This document shows, one piece after another, positions 38,695 to 48,238 of a DNA stretch of 64,000 bases. How positions within the stretch are numbered: position 1 is the first letter of the stretch; each line of letters begins with the position of its first letter. The DNA is from Pseudomonas chlororaphis (GTDB lineage Bacteria > Pseudomonadota > Gammaproteobacteria > Pseudomonadales > Pseudomonadaceae): the NCBI RefSeq assembly GCF_000783395.1, contig NZ_JSFK01000007.1:62001-126000 (forward strand), read 5' to 3'. The notes below the pieces were generated by a model, which was given only the letters and a program-made list of their open reading frames with translations, was not told the origin of the DNA and did not search any database. Both the position numbers and the translations under genes were made by a program.

Positions 38695-39729
38695 TCAGCT
38701 GCGTTGGCTCTCGAAACCGTGCAGCACGTTGACGGCATTGATGCCGATTTCATCGACCATGTAGCCGCCCTCCATCACGAACAGGGTCGGGCAGCCGACG
38801 CTGGCGATCAGTTCACCGATGCCGATGAAGTCATCGCTTTCCAGCAGAAAGTGGCTGATGGGGTCGTCCTTGAACGTGTCGACACCGAGGGAAATCACCA
38901 GCACTTCAGGGGCGAACTGCTGGAGCTTTTTGCAGGCGTGGAGCAGGGCGTTGCGGTAGCTCTCCCAGGTGGTGTTTTTCGGCAGGGGATAGTTGAGGTT
39001 GTAACTCTCGCCGACACCCGCGCCGACTTCGTGGCTGTAGCCCGAGAAGTACGGATAGGACACCGCCGGTTCGCCGTGCAACGAGACGAACATGACGTCG
39101 CTGCGCTGGTAAAAAATGTTCTGCGTGCCGTTGCCGTGATGGAAGTCGACGTCCAGCACCGCGACACGTTTGGCGCCCTGGGTGATGGCTTGTTGCGCGG
39201 CAATCGCGGCGTTGTTGAGGTAGCAATAACCGCCCATGTATTCGCGCGCGGCGTGATGGCCGGGCGGACGGCACAGGGCGAAGGCGCTGTCATGGCCTTC
39301 ATCGATCAGGGCCAGGCCAGTGAGGGCGATGTCGGCGCTGGTTTTCACCGCTTGCCAGGTCGTCGCGGTGATCGGCGAACCGGCATCCATCGCATAGAAA
39401 CCGAGTTTGCCGTCGATGAACGTCGGCACCTCTTCGCCGGCCAGATCGCGCACCGGCCATACCAGCGGCAAGGCGTCGTGGGTGCGACCGGTTGCGCGCC
39501 ATTCGCTCCAGGCAGTTTCGAGAAAACTGACGTAGCGCTCGCTGTGCGCGTTGACGTAGCACGAGCGATCAAATGCGCGCGGTTCGACGATCTGCCCGAG
39601 GCCGACTTGCTTGACGCGGTTGTGCACGGTGTCGGCCCGACTCGGTTGTTCGAACGACGGTTTGAGCACGCCGTCCTTCAATTCGGTGCCGTGGTGCAAC
39701 CGGTGGGAATCACTGAAAACTGTAAACAT
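38695..39729 (-). CDS. Acetylpolyamine amidohydrolase / class II HDAC-like
   Basis: This 344-residue zinc-dependent deacetylase resembles the Pseudomonas acetylpolyamine amidohydrolases. FALCRPPGHHA holds the catalytic His pair, DVDFHHGNGTQNIFY supplies zinc ligands, and LGVDTFKDDPISHF and TLFVMEGGYMVDEIGINAVNVL are characteristic. It would release acetate from acetylated polyamines or similar amides in the cytoplasm. I start at MFTVFSD (39729); an ATG three codons earlier is possible. Divergent from an Lrp-type regulator. Confidence 0.92.
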   Translation of the reverse strand: MFTVFSDSHRLHHGTELKDGVLKPSFEQPSRADTVHNRVKQVGLGQIVEPRAFDRSCYVNAHSERYVSFLETAWSEWRATGRTHDALPLVWPVRDLAGEEVPTFIDGKLGFYAMDAGSPITATTWQAVKTSADIALTGLALIDEGHDSAFALCRPPGHHAAREYMGGYCYLNNAAIAAQQAITQGAKRVAVLDVDFHHGNGTQNIFYQRSDVMFVSLHGEPAVSYPYFSGYSHEVGAGVGESYNLNYPLPKNTTWESYRNALLHACKKLQQFAPEVLVISLGVDTFKDDPISHFLLESDDFIGIGELIASVGCPTLFVMEGGYMVDEIGINAVNVLHGFESQRS

Positions 39730-39848
39730 TCTGCGCATCCGTTATTGTTAGCCAGTGCAAATATTCTGTTCCGGCTGGGCTGCGCTTTCTTTGCTTTGTG
39801 TTCGTTATTCAGTCGATTATTCGGGCGTTTTTACTCAGGAATGGCGTC

Positions 39849-40349
39849 ATGCAGAAAAAAATATCCAAACGCATCAACCTCGACGAGACCGACCTGGCGA
39901 TTCTCGAGTTGTTGCAGGAAGACGCCAGCATTTCCAACGCTGAACTCAGTGAGCGGCTGTCGCTGAGCCTTACGCCGTGCTGGCGACGGCGCAAGCGCAT
40001 GGAGGAGGCGGGGGTCATCAAGGGCTATCAGGCCAACCTTGATCGGCGAATGCTCGGGCTGGATATCATGGCGTTCGTGCACATTCGTTTTTCCACCCAT
40101 GCCGACCACGCGCCGGACGCCTTCGAGGCGGTGATAGCGCAATTGCCGCAGGTGGTGGCCTGCCACAAGATCACCGGCGATGCCGATTATGTGTTGCAGG
40201 TGTTGGCGGAAGATCTTGACAGTTACAGCGACTTTATCGAGCAGGTGCTCAGGCGTCAGGTGGGGATTGCCTCCATCCAGTCGAGTCTGGCGTTGCGCGA
40301 GGTCAAGACTGGGAGCCGGATTGCGATTCCTAAACCGGGAAAGAGCTGA
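39849..40349 (+). CDS. Lrp/AsnC-family regulator
   Basis: This 166-residue regulator has an N-terminal winged helix (LDETDLAILELLQEDASISNAELSERLSLSLTPCWRRRKRMEEAGVI) and a C-terminal RAM ligand domain (ACHKITGDADYVLQVLAEDLDSYSDFIEQVL). It is divergent from the amidohydrolase-OCD-permease cluster and probably controls it in response to an amino acid. AGGA precedes ATG 39849; 17 further codons upstream are less likely. Confidence 0.92.
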   Translation: MQKKISKRINLDETDLAILELLQEDASISNAELSERLSLSLTPCWRRRKRMEEAGVIKGYQANLDRRMLGLDIMAFVHIRFSTHADHAPDAFEAVIAQLPQVVACHKITGDADYVLQVLAEDLDSYSDFIEQVLRRQVGIASIQSSLALREVKTGSRIAIPKPGKS

Positions 40350-40426
40350 ACGGGCAGAGGGGCAATCATCTTTTCAGTTTCAACGCGTTGTATGTCGTTG
40401 ATGTGCCATTGCCACGCAGGGCTGTA

Positions 40427-40795
40427 TTAATTCCAGCCTTTGCAGTGAGCGGTAATCTCTGCCCAGACTTCCCGATAGCTGAATCGCAACCACGCGGTGT
40501 GCAGCTTGTGCAGTTGCCGCCGAATCCAGCTGTTCGTGTTTGCGAGCAGCATTTGCTCGATGTCCCTGTTCAGCGCATCGGGTTCGAAACCTGTCCAGAC
40601 CGGCGGGAGTACACATTCCAGGTTCCAGGCGCAGACGACGGCAACTTCGGCATACAGAATGTCTTTAACCTGTTCCGGATCATAGCCTTCGATTTGCCGG
40701 GCGATGTAGGGGTAATCGACGCCGGTGTCGACGAAAATATCGGAGAGGGCTGCGCGGATTTTGTATAGATCGGCGTGGCTCAGTTCTCGTCTCAA
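40427..40795 (-). CDS. DUF7079-like protein
   Basis: The 122-residue protein (LSHADLYKIRAALSDIFVDTGVDYPYIARQI ... VAVVCAWNLECVLPPVWTGFE) resembles a small family I recall as DUF7079, of unknown function, sometimes near toxin-immunity genes. I prefer TTG 40795 because a perfect AGGAGG lies seven bases upstream; an ATG at 40837 lacks a site. It stands alone here, convergent with the Lrp regulator. Confidence 0.6.
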   Translation of the reverse strand: MRRELSHADLYKIRAALSDIFVDTGVDYPYIARQIEGYDPEQVKDILYAEVAVVCAWNLECVLPPVWTGFEPDALNRDIEQMLLANTNSWIRRQLHKLHTAWLRFSYREVWAEITAHCKGWN

Positions 40796-40973
40796 GCTTG
40801 GGCCTCCTGGCGTTGAATTGCGCTGATCCGATTGCACGTGGCGGTTCTTGTCTGGTGGTTAGTCGATTCTGAACGCGCGCTGTCGATCAGCAAAGTTTCA
40901 TCTTGCCGCGTGCAAAGCAGGCCTAGTCTGCTGAGACAAGATCGTTGCTGTTCATCCCGAGGGGAATCGTGCC

Positions 40974-41186
40974 ATGCGCCTTAATGTCGTCAAAGTGCTG
41001 TTGATTGCTGCTGCAGTATCGGTGTTGAGTGCCTGTTCCGGCGCGGGTGGTTTGACCACCACCCGTTGTTTCTCCAGCGACTGTCAGTCGCCGGAGGGGC
41101 GCAACGCCAATACCTTGAAGTTCGGCGGCAACAGTATCGGCAGCAGTCTCAATCAGTACAGCTCCGGCATGCTGCATGACGATTAA
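40974..41186 (+). CDS. Small lipoprotein
   Basis: The 70-residue protein has a signal peptide (VVKVLLIAAAVSVLSAC) with lipidation at Cys21 (LSAC) and a short polar mature part containing two cysteines (TRCFSSDC). CCCGAGGGG precedes the ATG. Its role is unknown. It is convergent with the PheC-like gene, four bases apart. Confidence 0.75.
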   Translation: MRLNVVKVLLIAAAVSVLSACSGAGGLTTTRCFSSDCQSPEGRNANTLKFGGNSIGSSLNQYSSGMLHDD

Positions 41187-41189
41187 GGA

Positions 41190-41981
41190 TTACTGCGCGG
41201 CAGGGACGGCAATCCATTCGCTCAGGGTTTGCTGATATTTGCCGGTGACTTTGCTCAAGTGCAGCCACTGATCAACATACAGTTTCCAACTGATGTCATC
41301 GCGCGGCAGCAGATAAGCCTTCTCGCCGTACTGCATGTACTGATGCGGATTCACCGCGCACAAGCCCGGTTTGAGCTTCTGCTGATACAGCGCTTCCGAG
41401 GCGTCGGTGATCATCACGTCGGCCTTGTTGTCGAGCAGTTGCTGGAAGATCGTCACGTTGTCGTGCAGGGCCAGTTGCGCCTTGGGCAGGAAGGCGTGGA
41501 CGAAGGCTTCGTTGGTGCCGCCGGCGGGTTCGACCAGGCGCACGCCGGGCTGGTTGATCTGTTCGACTGTCTGGTACTTGCTGACATCGGCGCAGCGTAC
41601 CAGCGGGATCTTGCCGTCGGTGTCGAGGGTGTTGCTGAAGTAGGCTTTTTTCTGCCGTTCGAGCGTCACCGAGATACCGCCCATGCCGATGTCGCATTTG
41701 CCGGCCTGCATGTCCGGCATCAGGGTTTTCCAGGTGGTTTGCACCCATTCGACTTTGACCCCGAGGCTGTCGGCCAGCGAGCGCGCCATGGCGATGTCGA
41801 TGCCTTCGAAATCGCCGTCGGGGCGTTTGAAGGTATAGGGCTTGTAGTCGCCGGTGGTGCACACGCGCAACTGACCTTGTTGCTGGATGCTGTCGAGGTG
41901 TGAAGGGGTTTGCTCGGCATGGGCGCCGGCGGCCAGGGTCAGCAGGCCGCAGAGGATCATCGTGCTTTTTAGTGTTGTCAT
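41190..41981 (-). CDS. Periplasmic PheC-like cyclohexadienyl dehydratase / solute-binding protein
   Basis: This 263-residue protein has a signal peptide (TMILCGLLTLAAGAHA) and a type 2 periplasmic-binding fold. It resembles P. aeruginosa PheC: QLRVCTTGDYKPYTFKRPDG, DIGMGGISVTLERQKKAYFSN, GGTNEAFVHAFLPKA, VTIFQQLLDNKADVMITDA and the C-terminal YLLPRDDISWKLYVDQWLHL. PheC turns prephenate or arogenate into phenylpyruvate or phenylalanine. A plain solute-binding role is the alternative. ATG 41981 is chosen to give a normal signal peptide. Confidence 0.75.
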   Translation of the reverse strand: MTTLKSTMILCGLLTLAAGAHAEQTPSHLDSIQQQGQLRVCTTGDYKPYTFKRPDGDFEGIDIAMARSLADSLGVKVEWVQTTWKTLMPDMQAGKCDIGMGGISVTLERQKKAYFSNTLDTDGKIPLVRCADVSKYQTVEQINQPGVRLVEPAGGTNEAFVHAFLPKAQLALHDNVTIFQQLLDNKADVMITDASEALYQQKLKPGLCAVNPHQYMQYGEKAYLLPRDDISWKLYVDQWLHLSKVTGKYQQTLSEWIAVPAAQ

Positions 41982-42040
41982 TGCGATCGGGGCTTCTGAG
42001 AAGGACGGTGGCCCAGTGTAGTGAAAGGCTTTCCCGGGTG

Positions 42041-42910
42041 TCACCCTGCTTCCGGGCTTAACGTGCCTAGCCACGCCACCAGCGCCACGATCAGCAATGC
42101 GATTGCCAGTTCAACGACAACGCTGCGTCTTAGCGCATTTGCTGCGATGACATAGTGTCCATTGCGCAACGCTTGCGCCAACGCCGGACCAAGATGAAAG
42201 CGGTTCAACGCCGCCAACACCAACATCCCGGCAAACAGTAAAACCTTGATCGCGAGCAGCACCCCGTAAGTGCCGAGCAAGATTTCGTCCAGTTTCGCAC
42301 CGACGATGAACAGGTAATTCACCACGCCGGTAATCGACAGCGTCAGCACAATCACTGCACCGATCCACTCAAAGCGCCGAACCGCAAACGCCAGCGAACG
42401 AATGCGAGCGTCATCGAGCGGCCCCCGCGCCATCAACACCAGCGCCAGCATCGCACCCAGCCACGCGCCCGCCGCGAGCAGGTGCAGAATGTCGCTGAGA
42501 AAATGCCAGAACCGCAGTGTTCCTTCGTCCATCGCCCCGTGCCCGCTCCAGGCCAAAGAGGCGAGGGCGATGGCGCCAGCCACCGATGCGAGCCACGCGC
42601 CCGGCCTGATCAACACCACGATCAGCGCGATCATCCGCACTGCCCACGCCAGCCCGACATCGGTTTCCAGCAGCATCATTTGCAGGTGCGGCCACAGCGC
42701 CGCGAGCGCCGTTTCGCCGCTCATGGCGCGGGTCATCAGCACCAGTCCCGCCATCGACAACAGCGCCCCGATCAAGGCCATCCCGCGCAGCATCGGCCGC
42801 AACCGCAGCAGCGTGTCAGCGCTGTACAGCGCAAACAACGCCAGCCCGAACAACAGCACCAAATCCACATACAACGCAAACCGCAGGACGATGTTGATCA
42901 GTTCAGCCAT
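42041..42910 (-). CDS. copD: Copper resistance membrane protein CopD
   Basis: This 289-residue inner-membrane protein has about eight hydrophobic segments and is typical of CopD/PcoD: FALYVDLVLLFGLALFALY, SLAWSGHGAMDEGTLRFWHFLSDILHLLAAGAWLGAM with its conserved His residues. With CopC it is thought to move copper into the cell or help load copper enzymes. Last gene of the copABCD operon, three bases after copC. Confidence 0.92.
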   Translation of the reverse strand: MAELINIVLRFALYVDLVLLFGLALFALYSADTLLRLRPMLRGMALIGALLSMAGLVLMTRAMSGETALAALWPHLQMMLLETDVGLAWAVRMIALIVVLIRPGAWLASVAGAIALASLAWSGHGAMDEGTLRFWHFLSDILHLLAAGAWLGAMLALVLMARGPLDDARIRSLAFAVRRFEWIGAVIVLTLSITGVVNYLFIVGAKLDEILLGTYGVLLAIKVLLFAGMLVLAALNRFHLGPALAQALRNGHYVIAANALRRSVVVELAIALLIVALVAWLGTLSPEAG

Positions 42911-42913
42911 CGC

Positions 42914-43288
42914 TTACTTCACTTTGAACGTGACGTTGCCGGTGATCGGATGCGTGTCGGAAGACACCGCGCGCCATTGGACTTGATAGGTGCCGGCGGG
43001 CAGCGGCGCGAGCGGGGTGATCAGCATGCTTTTCGGGTCGCTGCCGGCGCTGACTTTGGCTTTCATTGGCATCGGCGAATGGGCCATGCCGGGCATTTCG
43101 GTCATGACCAGTTTGGCGCCGGAGAATTTTGTCAGCAGGTTCTCGGAAAAATGCAGTTCGATCTTGCCGGGCGCGGCGCCGTCGGCACCTTCGGCGGGGC
43201 TCGACGAGAGCAGTTTCGGGTGGGCTTGAGCGAGGCTGCTCAGAAGCAAGCCGCTGGCGAGTACAAGGGTGATTTTCAAGGTGCGCAT
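42914..43288 (-). CDS. copC: Periplasmic copper-binding protein CopC
   Basis: This 124-residue protein has a signal peptide (ITLVLASGLLLSSLAQA) followed at once by HPKLLSSSPAEGA, which puts the copper-binding His at the mature N-terminus. The Met-rich loop MPGMAHSPMPM and SSDTHPITGNV complete the sites known in CopC. GGAG lies eight bases before ATG 43288; codons upstream are not used. Confidence 0.93.
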   Translation of the reverse strand: MRTLKITLVLASGLLLSSLAQAHPKLLSSSPAEGADGAAPGKIELHFSENLLTKFSGAKLVMTEMPGMAHSPMPMKAKVSAGSDPKSMLITPLAPLPAGTYQVQWRAVSSDTHPITGNVTFKVK

Positions 43289-43320
43289 GCAAGAGCTCCG
43301 GGTTGTTTTTTTTAGGGGAT

Positions 43321-44190
43321 TCAGAACCACAGCCGCACGCCGAGGACGAGGCGCGCTTCGCTGCGATCCTCGCCTTCTTCGCGGGCGTAATCGGCGGTGT
43401 TGCCGTAGGTACGGTTCCACGTCACGCCGATGTACGGCGCAAATTCGCGGCGGATTTCATAGCGCAGACGCAGGCCCGCCTCGGTGTTGGCAAGCCCGGA
43501 ACCGATACCGCGTTGCACATCGTTTTTGCCGTAGATATTGAGTTCAGCGGTGGGCTGCAGGATCAGGCGATTGCTCAGCAGGATGTCGTAGTCACCCTCG
43601 AACCGCAGCGCGCTCTGGCCACCTTCACCGATAAACGCCGTGGCCTCGGCTTCGAAGTTGTACAGCGCCATGCCCTGCAGGCCGAACGCGGCCCAAGTCT
43701 GCGGCGCGCCGGGTTTGAAATCCTGACGCACGCCGCTGACCACGTCCCACCACGGCGATATCGCATGGCCCCAGAGCGCTTGAATCTCGGCGTCTTCGGT
43801 ATTGCCGCTGCTGCGTTCACCTTCGGAGCGCAGCCACAGACGATCGATGTCGCCACCGATCCAGCCGGACAGATCCCAAGCCAACGTGCTGCCGTCATCG
43901 GCGTCCTGCCATTCGAGTTTGTCGGCGAGGAAGTACGTGTTGATCGCGCTGTCGTGGACTTGATGGCCGCCGGGGCTGGTGAACACGGCGGCACGGTCGG
44001 CGTCGGTCAGTGGCGGGATCGGCGTGCGGCTTTCGGTCGGGGCGGCGGGCTGCATCATGCCGTCGTCCATACTCTGCATCCCGGCATGATCCATGCCGGA
44101 CATCTGGCTGTGGTCCATGCCCGGCATGTCGCCGGCGGCCATCGCCGAACTGCCGATCAGTAACAAGGAAAACGCGGTAAATCGAGTCAT
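43321..44190 (-). CDS. copB: Outer-membrane copper resistance protein CopB
   Basis: This 289-residue protein has a signal peptide ([16 protein letters not shown]), a Met/His-rich copper-binding region ([17 protein letters not shown]) and a C-terminal beta-barrel with [21 protein letters not shown] and a terminal Phe. It should bind copper at the outer membrane. AAGGGG lies seven bases before ATG 44190. An ATG five codons earlier (44205) overlaps the copA stop and is an alternative. Confidence 0.9.
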   Translation of the reverse strand: MTRFTAFSLLLIGSSAMAAGDMPGMDHSQMSGMDHAGMQSMDDGMMQPAAPTESRTPIPPLTDADRAAVFTSPGGHQVHDSAINTYFLADKLEWQDADDGSTLAWDLSGWIGGDIDRLWLRSEGERSSGNTEDAEIQALWGHAISPWWDVVSGVRQDFKPGAPQTWAAFGLQGMALYNFEAEATAFIGEGGQSALRFEGDYDILLSNRLILQPTAELNIYGKNDVQRGIGSGLANTEAGLRLRYEIRREFAPYIGVTWNRTYGNTADYAREEGEDRSEARLVLGVRLWF

Positions 44191-44201
44191 CAGCGGCCCC
44201 T

Positions 44202-45908
44202 TCATTCTTCCACCCGCACTTCGCGGAACATGCCCGTTTCCATGTGGTACAGGAGATGGCAGTGATAGGCCCAGCGACCGAGTGCGTCGGCGGTCACGCG
44301 GTAGGTGCGGCGCGTGCCGGGCGGCATGTCGATGGTGTGTTTGCGCACCTGGAAGTCGCCGTTTTCGTCTTCCAGATCGCTCCACATGCCGTGCAAGTGA
44401 ATCGGGTGGGTCATCATCGTGTCGTTGACCAGCACCAGGCGGATGCGCTCGCCGTACTTCAGGCGCAAAGGCTCGGCGTCGGAGAATTTGATGCCGTTGA
44501 ACGACCAGGCGAATTTCTCCATATGGCCGGTCAGGTGCAGTTCGACCGTGCGGCTCGGATCGCGGCCATCCGGGTCTTCGAAGTTGCTGCGCAGGTCGGC
44601 GTAGGTGAGCACGCGACGGCCGTTGTTGCGCAGGCCGAGGCCAGGGTCGTTGAGTTTGGGGGCGGTGCTCATGGCTTGCATGTCCACCAGCGGATTGTTT
44701 TTTTCGCTGTCGGGATGGGATTGCATCGGGCCCATCGCCGAGTGATCCATGCCCGCCATATCGCTCATGTCCATTGAACCGTGATCCATGCCGCCCATGC
44801 CCATGTCGTCCATGGTCACCAGCGGGCGCGGGTCCAGAACCGGTAAGGGCGCAGATAACCCGGCACGAGTGGCGAGGGTGCCACGGGCATAACCGGTTCG
44901 ATCCATGGCTTGGGCAAACAGGGTGTACGCCTCGGCATCCGGCTCGACGATGACGTCGTAAGTCTCGGCCACGGCGATGCGAAGTTCATCGACGCTGACC
45001 GGTTTGACGTGCAAGCCATCCGCCGCGACCACGGTCATTTTCAACCCCGGAATGCGCACGTCGAAGTAGGTCATCGCCGAGCCATTGATCAGGCGCAGAC
45101 GCAGTTTTTCCCCGGGGCGAAACAGGCCGGTCCAGTTGTTGTCCGGCGCGTGGCCATTCATGAGGAAGGTGTAAGTGGCGCCACTGACGTCGGCAATGTC
45201 GGTGGGATTCATATTCATTTCTGCCCACATCTTGCGATCGGCCACCGTCGCGCCCCAGCCTTTCTCGCTGACGTCGTGGATGAAATCGCCGACGGTGCGT
45301 TTGTCGAAGTTGTAGTAGTCGGACTGTTTTTTCAGGGTCTTCATCAGGCTGGCCGGGTCTTCGTCGCTCCAGTCGCTGAGCATCACCACGAACTCGCGAT
45401 CGTAGTGGAATGGCTCAGGGTCTTTGGCGTCGATCACCAGCGGCCCGTAAACGCCAGCCTGTTCCTGCAGGCCGGAATGGCTGTGATACCAGTAGGTGCC
45501 GTTCTGCCGCACCTTGAATTGATAGACGTACACGCCGCCTGGTTCGATGCCGTGAAAGCTCAGGCCCGGCACGCCGTCCATGTTCGCCGGCAGCAGAATG
45601 CCGTGCCAGTGAATCGAGGTGCTGGCGCTGAGCCGGTTGCGCACCCGCAGCGTCACCGTGTCGCCTTCGCGCCAGCGCAGCAGCGGGCCGGGCAGGCTGC
45701 CGTTGATGGTCATCGCCGTGCGTGGGCTGCCGGTGAAGTTGACCGGGGTTTCGCCGATGAACAACTCGAAGTCGCTGCCGCTCAGTTCATGCAATTGACC
45801 GGGCGCATTCAGCGCCCAGACCGGCGTGCGCCACAGGCCGAGGCCACCGAGGAGGCTGCCGGCGGCGAGGCCTTTGACGAAGGTGCGTCGTGATGGGTTG
45901 GAAGGCAT
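44202..45908 (-). CDS. copA: Multicopper oxidase CopA
   Basis: This 568-residue periplasmic multicopper oxidase has a Tat signal ([12 protein letters not shown]). The four copper-ligand motifs are present: [23 protein letters not shown] and [13 protein letters not shown]. Between domains 2 and 3 lies a Met/His-rich segment ([20 protein letters not shown]) that binds extra copper. It oxidises Cu(I) and sequesters copper. First gene of copABCD; no copRS pair is seen in the window. Confidence 0.96.
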   Translation of the reverse strand: MPSNPSRRTFVKGLAAGSLLGGLGLWRTPVWALNAPGQLHELSGSDFELFIGETPVNFTGSPRTAMTINGSLPGPLLRWREGDTVTLRVRNRLSASTSIHWHGILLPANMDGVPGLSFHGIEPGGVYVYQFKVRQNGTYWYHSHSGLQEQAGVYGPLVIDAKDPEPFHYDREFVVMLSDWSDEDPASLMKTLKKQSDYYNFDKRTVGDFIHDVSEKGWGATVADRKMWAEMNMNPTDIADVSGATYTFLMNGHAPDNNWTGLFRPGEKLRLRLINGSAMTYFDVRIPGLKMTVVAADGLHVKPVSVDELRIAVAETYDVIVEPDAEAYTLFAQAMDRTGYARGTLATRAGLSAPLPVLDPRPLVTMDDMGMGGMDHGSMDMSDMAGMDHSAMGPMQSHPDSEKNNPLVDMQAMSTAPKLNDPGLGLRNNGRRVLTYADLRSNFEDPDGRDPSRTVELHLTGHMEKFAWSFNGIKFSDAEPLRLKYGERIRLVLVNDTMMTHPIHLHGMWSDLEDENGDFQVRKHTIDMPPGTRRTYRVTADALGRWAYHCHLLYHMETGMFREVRVEE

Positions 45909-45961
45909 GCGCTGGAAATCCCCGTTTGACTCATGACGGGGAGGCTAACCAGCGCCGGCTT

Positions 45962-46642
45962 TCAGTTGGCTGAGGCGGGGATTACAGTTTTGTCAGCTTC
46001 AGTTGCAGCGAGATGATTGGCCAGATCCCGCGCCTGTTGTGACGCCGCGAGCCGCGACTCACGATCAATGTCTTCGCCGAGAATGGTCTTCTCGACGCGC
46101 AACTCATGCACATCGCTGATGCCGATAAAGTCGAGCCATGCCGCGACGTAGGGTTTCTGAAAGTCGAAGCGTTCGGCGGGTGTGGCCGACTGCGCCGAGA
46201 AATCCATCCCGCACGCATAGGCGCCCACGGCGATTTTGTTTTTCAGCAGACCTTGCAGGCCATGCTGCGGATCGAAGCTGAAGAGGATGTCTTTCTGCGA
46301 CACCAGATCGATGAAGTGCTTGAGCTTGTACGGAATGCTGAAATTCCACAGTGGCACCGACAGCACAATCAGGTCGGCACGATGCAGGTACGCGGCGAGG
46401 TGCTTGAGTTCGTCCCACGCCGATTGCTGGGCGGGTGTCAGCGGCGTACCGCTGAGGCCGGCGTACTTGGCGTTCATCGCGTCCTCGCCGAACTCCGGCA
46501 GCGGCATGCCCCACAGATCCAGGGTTTCGACGAGGGTCTGTGGATGATGTTGCCGATAGCGATCGATAAAACTGCGCGCCACTTGCAGTGACGCGGAGCG
46601 TGTTTTGCGCGGTGAACATTCGATGTGCAGAAGGGTGGTCAC
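45962..46642 (-). CDS. FMN-dependent NADH-azoreductase-like flavoprotein
   Basis: This 226-residue flavodoxin-fold oxidoreductase has an FMN phosphate loop (ECSPRKTRSASLQVARSF), then VLSVPLWNFSIPYKLKHFIDLV, the AzoR-family signature. It would reduce quinones or azo compounds with NAD(P)H. The start is GTG 46642, with GAGG six bases upstream; the longer frame is a shadow of the LysR gene. It is divergent from the LysR regulator at 46742. Confidence 0.85.
   Translation of the reverse strand: MTTLLHIECSPRKTRSASLQVARSFIDRYRQHHPQTLVETLDLWGMPLPEFGEDAMNAKYAGLSGTPLTPAQQSAWDELKHLAAYLHRADLIVLSVPLWNFSIPYKLKHFIDLVSQKDILFSFDPQHGLQGLLKNKIAVGAYACGMDFSAQSATPAERFDFQKPYVAAWLDFIGISDVHELRVEKTILGEDIDRESRLAASQQARDLANHLAATEADKTVIPASAN
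45981..45996 (-). promoter_or_regulatory. Possible CopR-type box upstream of copA
   Basis: Read on the minus strand, CTGACAAAACTGTAAT resembles the copper-responsive box (TGACA-N4-TGTNAT type) found before cop operons. It lies 73 bases before the copA start, within the 3' end of the neighbouring gene. Assigned by pattern and position only. Confidence 0.35.
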
Positions 46643-46741
46643 GTGAAGCCTCGGCAGTCGGGGGGAGTGCGAGGCATTGCAACATAGCGCGATCCAAACT
46701 ATAAATCGTGAATAAATAGTCAACTGATCACGTATCTCACT

Positions 46742-47596
46742 ATGTTTGACGCCCTGCTGCTCAAGACCTTTGTCACCGTTGTCGATGAGGACGGCTTCAG
46801 TCGTGCCGCGGAAAAACTGCATCTGACGCAGTCGGCGGTCAGCGGTCATCTGCGCCGACTCGAAGAGCAAGTCGGCAAGCCGCTGCTCAAGCGCACCACC
46901 CGTTCTCAGCAACTCACCGCCGACGGTGAACGCCTGATTGCTTATGCGCGGACGATTCTGGCGTTGAACCGCGATGCCTGGGCGCAGCTCACGCGCACGC
47001 CGTTTCAGGGGCGGGTGCGGATTGGCGTGTCCGAGGATTTTGTCGAGGCGCGGTTGTTGCGCGCGTTGCAGGATTGCGCGGCGCAGCATCCGGGTATGCA
47101 GATCGATGTGCAGGTGAACATTCCGGGAACGTTGCTGGGCCAGATGCAGCGGGGCGATCTGGAGATGGTCATCGGTTCGCTCTGTGAAACCGGCGCGTCG
47201 GGGCGTTTACTCTGGCAGGAACCGCTGGTGTGGGCGTGGGCCGCGCAGCCTGTCACGCACTTACCGGCGCCTTTGCCGCTGGCGCTGTTTCCCGAGCCTT
47301 GTCCCTATCGCGAGGCGGCGCTGACGCGTTTGGCTCAGGCGGGCATTTCCCAGCGCACCGCGATGCTGTGTTCGAGCTCCGCCGGGTTGCGCGCGGCGGC
47401 GCTGTCCGGATTTGCCGTGGCGCCGATGCCGGCGAGTCAGGTGGGGCAGGGGTTGACCGCGCTGGGCGCGGAACAGGGCTTGCCGGATTTGCCGGATGCG
47501 CAGTTCCGCTTGTTTGTCGCGCCTCACGCTGATCCGCAGATGATCGATGCGGTGTCGCAGGTGATCGTCGAATTTTGCTCCGCGCGGCGGCAGTAA
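46742..47596 (+). CDS. LysR-family regulator
   Basis: This 284-residue protein has a standard LysR N-terminal winged helix (LLKTFVTVVDEDGFSRAAEKLHLTQSAVSGHLRRLEEQVGKPLL) and an effector-binding domain. It is divergent from the azoreductase-like gene. The shared 99-base region holds ACTAT-N13-ATAGT (46698-46720), a LysR-type T-N11-A site, suggesting control of that gene and itself. Confidence 0.92.
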   Translation: MFDALLLKTFVTVVDEDGFSRAAEKLHLTQSAVSGHLRRLEEQVGKPLLKRTTRSQQLTADGERLIAYARTILALNRDAWAQLTRTPFQGRVRIGVSEDFVEARLLRALQDCAAQHPGMQIDVQVNIPGTLLGQMQRGDLEMVIGSLCETGASGRLLWQEPLVWAWAAQPVTHLPAPLPLALFPEPCPYREAALTRLAQAGISQRTAMLCSSSAGLRAAALSGFAVAPMPASQVGQGLTALGAEQGLPDLPDAQFRLFVAPHADPQMIDAVSQVIVEFCSARRQ

Positions 47597-47602
47597 TCGG
47601 GG

Positions 47603-48073
47603 CTAGAGGCCGAGGCCTTCCTGCACCGCCAGCAACAGATTGTTTTCGGTCAGAGCGATGGCATCCAGCTGCTGGCCTGTTTCAATCGACTGCATCCACC
47701 AATGGCTTTCACCGTGCTCATCCACGGTACGTAGCAGATAAGTGTCTGTGGCTGACGGGTTGATCTGCACTCGCCCGGCGCCATCCTCGGTAAACCGCGC
47801 AATGGGATCGAATGTCAGGGTTTGATGATTGGCTTCGATCACCAGTTGGTCGATGGCGTAATCGTGGGATTCACCATCGGGTGAGGTTTCGCAAACGTGG
47901 GTCGGATTGCGCCGAATCTTCAACCCGACCTCGGTGACCGGTTGCAGCCACGCCTCAATGCGGTGGTACAAGTCATACACCTGCGCCGGCCAGCAATCGA
48001 TCTCCAGCGCGGCATCAGCATGAGTGTGCCGGGTTTGCTTGAGTTTGGCGGCGAGTTCGTCTGCTTTACTCAT
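47603..48073 (-). CDS. Hypothetical protein, conserved-looking
   Basis: This 156-residue cytoplasmic protein (MSKADELAAKLKQTRHTHAD...) contains EIDCWPAQVYDLYHRIEAWLQPVTEVGLKIRR, then a beta-rich part (YAIDQLVIEANHQTLTFDPIAR ... DTYLLRTVDEHGESHWWMQSI). I do not recognise the family. AAGGGATCC precedes ATG 48073; codons further upstream are unlikely. Convergent with the LysR gene. Confidence 0.65.
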   Translation of the reverse strand: MSKADELAAKLKQTRHTHADAALEIDCWPAQVYDLYHRIEAWLQPVTEVGLKIRRNPTHVCETSPDGESHDYAIDQLVIEANHQTLTFDPIARFTEDGAGRVQINPSATDTYLLRTVDEHGESHWWMQSIETGQQLDAIALTENNLLLAVQEGLGL

Positions 48074-48238
48074 TTCGGATCCCTTGGTTTGATGTCTGCC
48101 TGTTAATCGTAGACCTTTCAACGGCGTACGACGTTGCCTTGCGTCATGCGCCTGCAACACAAGCGTGTCGAAATCAGCGCTGGCCAAGTCTGGTCAGGAT
48201 CGAAAACCACGGACGCAGGCGTCCCAAGGAGCGGGTAG

